The translations under genes and the position numbers were made by a program. A stretch of DNA of 64,000 bases from Luteimonas fraxinea (lineage in GTDB: Bacteria; Pseudomonadota; Gammaproteobacteria; Xanthomonadales; Xanthomonadaceae): positions 2,228,501 to 2,292,500 of the forward strand of contig NZ_CP089507.1 of assembly GCF_021233355.1 (NCBI RefSeq), written 5' to 3'. Of this stretch, positions 58,460-64,000 are shown in pieces; position 1 is the first letter of the stretch, and each line of letters begins with the position of its first letter. The notes under the pieces were generated by a model. That model was not told where the DNA came from. It did no database searches and saw only the letters and a list, made by a program, of their open reading frames with translations.

Positions 58460-59097
58460 TCAAACCGCGGCGCCGAGACCTGTGGGCAGCACGCCGTAAC
58501 GCCGCAACACCGTCCGCATCGACCGCGCGTCGACCACCGTGTCGGCGTGCAGTCCCGCCGCGCGTGCGCCCTGCACGTTGACGAACAGGTCGTCGACGAA
58601 CAGCGTCTCCTGCGCGCGCACGTCGAACTGCGCAAGCGCGTGGTCGAAGATCGCGCGGTCCGGTTTGCGCACGCCTAGGACGCCGCTGCACAGCACGCGG
58701 CCTTCGAGCATCGGGAACAGCGGCGCGACGATGCGGGGAATCGCATCCAGCATCAGCGCGCCGTTGTTGGTCAGCATGCCGACCTGCACCCTGGTTGCGA
58801 CCGAAGCGACGAGTTCCAGTGCGAGCGGATCCGCCTGTGTGCCCGCGCATCGCGATGCGATCCAGATGTCCGCATCGATGGTGCAACCAAGACCTGCGCC
58901 CAGCTGCTGCAGATAAGACGCCGTATCGAGCACGCCGCTGTCGTAGGCGCGCTCCAGTCCCGAGTTGAACACCACCTCCGATAAGCGCGCCGGCGTGCAG
59001 CCAGCGACGCGGGCCAGATGCGCGAGGCGCGCGGCGTGCGAATAGCGCGCCAGCACGCCATCGAAGTCGAACAGCACCAGCCGCAGCGGCGGTGGGG

Positions 59098-59101
<4 letters not shown>
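58460..59101 (-). CDS. HAD family hydrolase
   Basis: 213 residues. Motif [12 protein letters not shown], motif [12 protein letters not shown], motif [14 protein letters not shown] [13 protein letters not shown] and [20 protein letters not shown] for motif IV. The start overlaps the hemL stop (ATGA). Cap type 1; phosphatase of unknown substrate. Confidence 0.9.
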
Positions 59102-60390
<1,289 letters not shown>

Positions 60391-60413
60391 GGAGACTCCA
60401 GAAAGAAAAAGGT

Positions 60414-61040
60414 TCAAAGGCCGAATGCGGCGCGGTAGGCGTGCGCGGCGGCGGCCGGATGGCGAGCGGCGAAGACGCCGCTGATGACAGCGACGAGATC
60501 GGCGCCGGCGGCTGCAAGCTGGCGCGCATTCTCCGGCGTGATGCCGCCGATCGCCACCCGCGGCACGCCGAGCACCTCCGCATCGCGCAGCAGGGATTTG
60601 CGCGCGACGCGGGCGTCGGGCTTGGTCGGTGACGGGAAAAACGCGCCGAAGGCGACGTAGCTGGCGCCGGCCTCGACCGCGCGCTGCGCCAAGGTGATGT
60701 CGTCGTAGCAGGAGGCGCCGAGGATCGCGTCGGCACCCAGCGCTGCGCGTGCATCGATCAGCGCGCCGTCGTCCTCACCCAGGTGCGCGCCGTCCGCGCC
60801 GAGATCCGCAGCGAGCCGCCAGTCGTCATTGACGATCAACGGCACACCGGTCGCGCGGCACAGCGGCAGCAGGGCCTGCACCTGCGCCCGGCGCAACGCG
60901 GCATCGGCGCGCTTGTTCCGGTACTGCAGCCACGTGGCGTGCGGCAGCACCGCCGCGACCTGGGCCAGCAGATGGGCGGTCTCGGGCTCATCGGGCGTGA
61001 GCAGATACAGGCCGCGTGGCGCGGACGGGGAGGCGTTCAT
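60414..61040 (-). CDS. thiE: Thiamine-phosphate synthase
   Basis: 208 residues from ATG 61040. [38 protein letters not shown] and ASCYDD are the (beta/alpha)8 phosphate and substrate motifs; [10 protein letters not shown] closes it. It couples HMP-PP and thiazole phosphate. No TPP riboswitch is seen upstream. It heads the thiE-hemL-HAD operon. Confidence 0.95.
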   Translation of the reverse strand: MNASPSAPRGLYLLTPDEPETAHLLAQVAAVLPHATWLQYRNKRADAALRRAQVQALLPLCRATGVPLIVNDDWRLAADLGADGAHLGEDDGALIDARAALGADAILGASCYDDITLAQRAVEAGASYVAFGAFFPSPTKPDARVARKSLLRDAEVLGVPRVAIGGITPENARQLAAAGADLVAVISGVFAARHPAAAAHAYRAAFGL

Positions 61041-61116
61041 CGACGTGGGTTCCGGTGGGGGGAGCGCGATGGGACAATGCGGCTCCGTTTCCAATGCCGC
61101 ATGTGGTCATTATCCG

Positions 61117-61308
61117 ATGAACGATCCGACGACGCAGGGCGCCTACCAGACATGGATGTGCGTGGTCTGCGGTTTCATCTACGACGAAGCCGTCGGCATT
61201 CCGGACGAGGGCATCGCCCCGGGCACGCGCTGGGAGGATGTGCCCGATACCTGGACCTGTCCCGACTGCGGCGTCACCAAGGACGACTTCGAGATGATGA
61301 CGCTCTGA
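61117..61308 (+). CDS. Rubredoxin
   Basis: 63 residues from ATG 61117. Two CxxC pairs, CVVCGFIYDEA and CPDCGVTKDDF, separated by the GIAPGTRWEDVPDTW core, give a canonical rubredoxin iron site. It is divergent from thiE. Confidence 0.95.
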   Translation: MNDPTTQGAYQTWMCVVCGFIYDEAVGIPDEGIAPGTRWEDVPDTWTCPDCGVTKDDFEMMTL

Positions 61309-61366
61309 GCTGAACCTCAGGGCGCGTCATCGGGCCAGCCGCATGCGCGGGGGCCGATGACATCGC

Positions 61367-62212
61367 CTAGTGCGCGCGATCGCGCGCGCGTCCGATGTGG
61401 ACCAGCTGCTCGCGCACCGCATCCACATCGGCGGCGTCCGGGTAGCGGACCACGTAATGCCCCAGATCCTCGCGTGCACCCGTGACATGGCCCAGGGCCA
61501 GATAGCCCAGACCGCGGTCGCGCAGGGCATCGGGTGCGTCGGGCGCCAGCGACAGCAACCGATCGGCGCAACGCACGGCGCGCACCCAGTCTTCCACCTC
61601 GGCGTAGGTGCCGTGCAGGTTGCGCAGCATCCGCATCAGCATCATCCGTGGTGTGGCCGGGCGCAGCAGCCGGGCCAGCGTGTCGTCGTCCGGCGGACCG
61701 CCGTCGACGTGCGGCGCGGCGCGTGAACGCAGTTCTTCGATATCCAGCGGCCGACCGCCGTTGAACGGATCCATCACCAGCATGCCGTCACCGACCGGCA
61801 GCCGGACTAGGAAGTGGCCGGGGAAGGAAATGCCGTCCAGCGCCACGCCGAGCCGGCGCGCGACCTCCATCTGCACCACAGCCAGCATGATCGGATTGCC
61901 GAGCCGGCGTTCGATCACCGCATTGAGATAGCTGTTGCGCGGGTCGTAATAGGTGTCGTGGTTGCCGGCATAGCCGATCTCTTCGAACAGATGCCGGTTG
62001 ATTGCCTGCATCTTCAGCGGCATCTGCCCGATCGTGTCGACTTCGATCCGCAGATGCCGGGCATGCGACGCCAGCACCGCATCGCAATGCGCAACGTCGA
62101 GCGCGGGGTACTCGTCGCGTGCGATCAACAGCGCGCACGCGAACAGCGGCATCGCTGCATCCGCGGTGCCCGACAACGATGCCCACTCGGGCAGTTGCAC
62201 TGCATCACTCAT
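61367..62212 (-). CDS. SirB1-like protein (transglutaminase-like plus TPR)
   Basis: 281 residues. The transglutaminase-like core holds NRHLFEEIGYAGNHDTYYDPRNSYLNAVIERRLGNPI and PGHFLVRLPVGDGMLVMDPFNGG, a catalytic His/Asp set typical of SirB1 proteins, followed by TPR-like helices (RLLSLAPDAPDALRDRGLGYLALG). Presumed soluble, of unknown function. Confidence 0.92.
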   Translation of the reverse strand: MSDAVQLPEWASLSGTADAAMPLFACALLIARDEYPALDVAHCDAVLASHARHLRIEVDTIGQMPLKMQAINRHLFEEIGYAGNHDTYYDPRNSYLNAVIERRLGNPIMLAVVQMEVARRLGVALDGISFPGHFLVRLPVGDGMLVMDPFNGGRPLDIEELRSRAAPHVDGGPPDDDTLARLLRPATPRMMLMRMLRNLHGTYAEVEDWVRAVRCADRLLSLAPDAPDALRDRGLGYLALGHVTGAREDLGHYVVRYPDAADVDAVREQLVHIGRARDRAH

Positions 62213-62256
62213 GGCATGGAAGCCTGCATGGCGATCGGTGTACCGGTGACGCAGGC

Positions 62257-62706
62257 TCAGGGTGCCGGAATCGAAGGCGACAGCGTCAGCGTCTCGCCGT
62301 CCTTCAGGCCGATGCGCTTCGCTTCACCTGCATTGAGCTCCAGCACATAGCGCGCAGGGCCTGTGCTCGGATAAGGCGGGCAGCGATTGCCGGCAGAACA
62401 CGGCGGCACGTCGCGCTGCTGCGACACCAGCCTGCGTGCATCGTCGAAGTAGAGGATGTCGAGCGCGATCCGCGTGTTCTTCATCCAGTAGGCCTGCGGC
62501 GCCTCACTGTCATGAATGAAGAGCATGCCGTGGCCCTCTTCGAGCGTGTCGCGGAACATCAGGCCGCGTGCGCGGGCCTCATCCGTCGCAGCGATCTCGA
62601 CGGTGTAGCGGTTGCCCGCAAGCTCCACCCAATCACCACCACTCGCACAGGCAGGCAGCAGACAGGAGGCAAGCAGAGAGAGCAGAAGAAGACGGAGAGC
62701 GCGCAT
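62257..62706 (-). CDS. DUF192 lipoprotein
   Basis: 149 residues from ATG 62706 (an in-frame start 19 codons upstream is less likely). Lipobox LPAC after LLLLSLLASCL. DUF192 signature: RARGLMFRDTLEEGHGMLFIHD and QAYWMKNTRIALDILYFD. The family is exported and of unknown function. Confidence 0.9.
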   Translation of the reverse strand: MRALRLLLLSLLASCLLPACASGGDWVELAGNRYTVEIAATDEARARGLMFRDTLEEGHGMLFIHDSEAPQAYWMKNTRIALDILYFDDARRLVSQQRDVPPCSAGNRCPPYPSTGPARYVLELNAGEAKRIGLKDGETLTLSPSIPAP

Positions 62707-62893
62707 GGAAGCACCGGCTGGATGGACTGCATCCACCTTCGGCAAGCGCTGTGCAAGCGTCAAGAAAAAAATCTTGTACGAAGGGTTCCCAAACCGATTT
62801 CATCTATGCATAATTCGCCCCCCGCTTGACGGGCTGCTCTTCGGGGCGGCGAGCCAGGCGGGAAAGAGGACGAAAACGCGGCTTCACGCGGTG

Positions 62894-62921
62894 TTGACAG
62901 ACTCGAAAGTCGCGGTAATAT
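62894..62921 (+). promoter_or_regulatory. rRNA promoter 1
   Basis: TTGACA (62894-62899), a 16-bp spacer and TAATAT (62916-62921), followed by ggctcgcttc. A near-consensus sigma-70 promoter. The 560-bp stretch from 62707 to the 16S gene holds this and the next promoter, a spacer and leader with a boxA-like ctttgaca at 63091; no gene. Confidence 0.85.
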
Positions 62922-62993
62922 GTGCGGCTCGCTTCAACGAAACGCCTTCGGGCCGGACGGAGAAGTCGGCGGAAACCAACCCTCACCGAGGTG

Positions 62994-63021
62994 TTGACGA
63001 AAGCCAAAACCGCGCTATCAT
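62994..63021 (+). promoter_or_regulatory. rRNA promoter 2
   Basis: TTGACG (62994-62999), a 16-bp spacer and TATCAT (63016-63021), followed again by ggctcgcttc. It repeats promoter 1 exactly 100 bp downstream, including the sequence after the -10 element. Confidence 0.82.
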
Positions 63022-63269
63022 GGGCGGCTCGCTTCGGAGGAAACAACGAAGCAGTGGGAAGCAGGCGCTGAGGCCGCTTCCGCAGATCTTTGACAGTGTG
63101 CGCAGGATACTTATGCGGACGTCTGGCTGGTGGCGTGAGTCCATTAGCAGACGTTCTAGAAAGAGCAAGAAAGATTCAAAAGCATGCAAATGCTGGTGAG
63201 TAGTTCGAGTTCTGGAAAAGACATCTGCACTCGAAGCATTAGATGTCACTTCGGTGATGTCGAAACATT

Positions 63270-64000
<731 letters not shown>

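Noticed and set aside
60391..60413. Possible separate promoter between thiE and hemL
   Set aside because: Only 23 bp separate the genes and no -35/-10 pair is visible; treated as an operon.

Overview
The window comes from a high-GC gammaproteobacterium of the family Lysobacteraceae (Xanthomonadaceae), probably close to Lysobacter or Luteimonas. The support is the 5' part of the 16S rRNA at the right edge, the housekeeping gene content (short adenylate kinase, pyrophosphate-dependent phosphofructokinase, mpl, a long plsB with an N-terminal extension) and the palindromic intergenic repeats. No species call is made.

Layout. 0-11.2 kb: the end of an SDR-like gene, an ABC-F ATPase, small envelope and hypothetical genes (several of them, 3.2-6.7 kb, look less GC-rich than the rest), plsB and two conserved hypotheticals. 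11.3-34.7 kb: a type III secretion locus. 34.9-62.7 kb: mostly housekeeping genes (acid phosphatase, YceH, Rep-like helicase, tdk, a Ser/Thr kinase with its ECF sigma factor, mutM, pfp, adk, mpl, a DedA/PAP2/LssY fusion, argD, a two-component pair, hemL, thiE, rubredoxin, SirB1). 62.8-64 kb: tandem rRNA promoters and the start of an rrn operon.

The secretion locus is the centre of interest. sctU stands alone, then come a large inverted repeat, a leftward operon (FixL-like kinase, FixJ-like regulator, sctQ, sctR, sctS, sctT) and a divergent rightward operon (a FliO-like protein, sctV, a 31-codon ORF, sctD, a needle-like protein, sctI, sctJ, sctK, sctL, sctN, sctO, sctP). Beyond a GNAT gene lies an accessory module (29.3-34.7 kb) of small unrecognised proteins: a second needle-like protein, three proteins sharing a 17-residue tail motif, two related exported proteins, and a Gln/Pro/Ala-rich protein with two C-terminal membrane segments. 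I see no secretin (SctC), gatekeeper, needle tip or classical translocator, although ordinary genes flank both sides of the locus.

The accessory genes and the sctU region are tied together by a 16-bp palindrome, CTAGGG-N4-CCCTAG, found five times, each about 90-185 bp upstream of a start codon. I propose it as the operator of this regulon, perhaps bound by the FixJ-like regulator encoded in the locus. The secretin-free layout, the FliO-like protein, an enlarged SctR and the shared operator together suggest a divergent injectisome with an uncharacterised set of secreted or translocon proteins.
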